IMG/VR virus record: IMGVR_UViG_3300033182_000531
Span: 1-31,225 of that record
DNA length: 31,225 nucleotides
Strand: one strand, 5' to 3'
Origin: a virus
Positions within the stretch are counted from its first letter, which is position 1; each line of letters begins with the position of its first letter. Shown here piece by piece: positions 30,867 through 31,225 of this stretch. The position numbers and the translations under genes were made by a program. The notes beneath the pieces were generated by a model, which ran no database searches, was not told the DNA's origin, and saw only the letters and a list, made by a program, of their open reading frames with translations.

Positions 30867-31225
30867 AAAGGTTCGTTGGAAAAATTTTCTCTCTACAGGT
30901 AATCAAGAAACAGAAATAAATTTTACTAAACACGAAACCAATCTTGTTATTGGATCAAATGGTGCTGGTAAGAGTACAGTTCTAGATGCTCTTACTTTCT
31001 CTCTGTTTGGAAAACCTTTTCGTAAGATCAACAAACCTCAACTAATAAACACTGTCAATGAGAAGGACTGTAGAGTTGAGGTAGAGTTTTCTATTGGCAA
31101 CGTTCAATGGAAAGTTGTTCGAGGAATCAAACCTAACATCTTTGAAATTTATCGAGATGATACTCTTTTAAATCAATCTGCTGCTGCTCTGGATCAACAG
31201 AAGTGGTTGGAGCAGAATGTTCTGA
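30853..31225 (+). CDS. gp46: Recombination ATPase subunit gp46 (SbcC/Rad50 family), 3' end outside window
   Basis: The first 124 residues of the gene are present; the frame runs off the end. MILFEKVRWKNFLSTG followed by Walker A GSNGAGKST (residues 34-42) and FSLFGKPFRKINKPQLIN are typical of the Rad50/SbcC N-terminal ATPase half. With gp47 it forms the end-resecting nuclease complex. The start lies within the end of the DUF3110-like gene (14-base overlap). Confidence 0.93.
   Translation, partial: MILFEKVRWKNFLSTGNQETEINFTKHETNLVIGSNGAGKSTVLDALTFSLFGKPFRKINKPQLINTVNEKDCRVEVEFSIGNVQWKVVRGIKPNIFEIYRDDTLLNQSAAALDQQKWLEQNVL

Noticed and set aside
1-31225. tRNA genes, CRISPR arrays, integrase and photosynthesis genes
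   Set aside because: Looked for because cyanophages often carry tRNAs and psbA; the gaps here are too short and none of the reading frames resemble them.

Overview
This window is the late structural and packaging cluster, running into the recombination and late-sigma region, of a T4-like myovirus of the marine cyanophage type (hosts Synechococcus or Prochlorococcus). The basis is T4 gene order and recognisable T4-family proteins (gp13, 14, 15, 16, 17, 18, 19, 20, 67, 21, 22, 23, 3, UvsY, UvsW, 55, 47, 46), low GC, all genes on the + strand, T4-type late promoter boxes (NNTAAATA), and families typical of cyanophages: structural proteins without T4 counterparts, a DUF3110-like protein, and a DUF192/DUF5872-like chimera. 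No tRNA, CRISPR, integrase or photosynthesis gene is seen. No stretch over about 110 bases lacks a gene.

Layout. 1-3720: the end of a very large baseplate/tail-associated structural protein, two small conserved proteins and a small beta-rich protein. 3753-7513: neck and tail-completion genes gp13, gp14, gp15, then small terminase gp16. 7558-14771: accessory virion genes. These are a long fibre-like protein with coiled coil and beta-helix, two small proteins, a multidomain DUF192 protein, a small protein with a T4-type capsid-targeting leader, and a 435-aa structural protein. 14785-17190: the packaging motor gp17, preceded by an HNH homing endonuclease whose insertion seems to have left a remnant of the old gp17 start, and followed by a small zinc-ribbon gene. 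17272-20120: sheath gp18 and tube gp19. 20167-25616: head genes gp20, gp67, a small unknown, protease gp21, scaffold gp22, capsid gp23, closed by a strong terminator. 25698-28959: a small unknown, gp3-like tail completion protein, UvsY, a small unknown, UvsW, and an unknown 130-aa protein. 29061-31225: late sigma factor gp55 behind a bacterial-type promoter, then nuclease gp47, a DUF3110-like protein and the start of gp46.

The genes work together as follows. gp20, gp22, gp67 and gp21 build and mature the prohead made of gp23. gp16/gp17 fill it through the portal. gp13/14 close the neck and gp15/gp3/gp18/gp19 make the tail. gp55 directs host RNA polymerase to the late boxes scattered between the genes. 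UvsY, UvsW and gp46/47 drive recombination-dependent replication, which makes the concatemers that gp17 packages.

The observations most worth following up are: (i) the HNH insertion at the 5' end of gp17 with a 7-codon remnant of the old start; (ii) three kinds of beta module shared among otherwise unrelated virion proteins (large structural protein, gp14, gp15, fibre); (iii) the 575-aa DUF192 chimera whose domains are separated by prohead-protease-like [LI]-x-E-K sites, sharing a small domain with the neighbouring gene that carries a capsid-targeting leader; (iv) late promoters that physically contain the stop codon of the gene before; (v) a terminator-like hairpin inside the portal gene; (vi) the only good sigma-70-type promoter lying in front of gp55.
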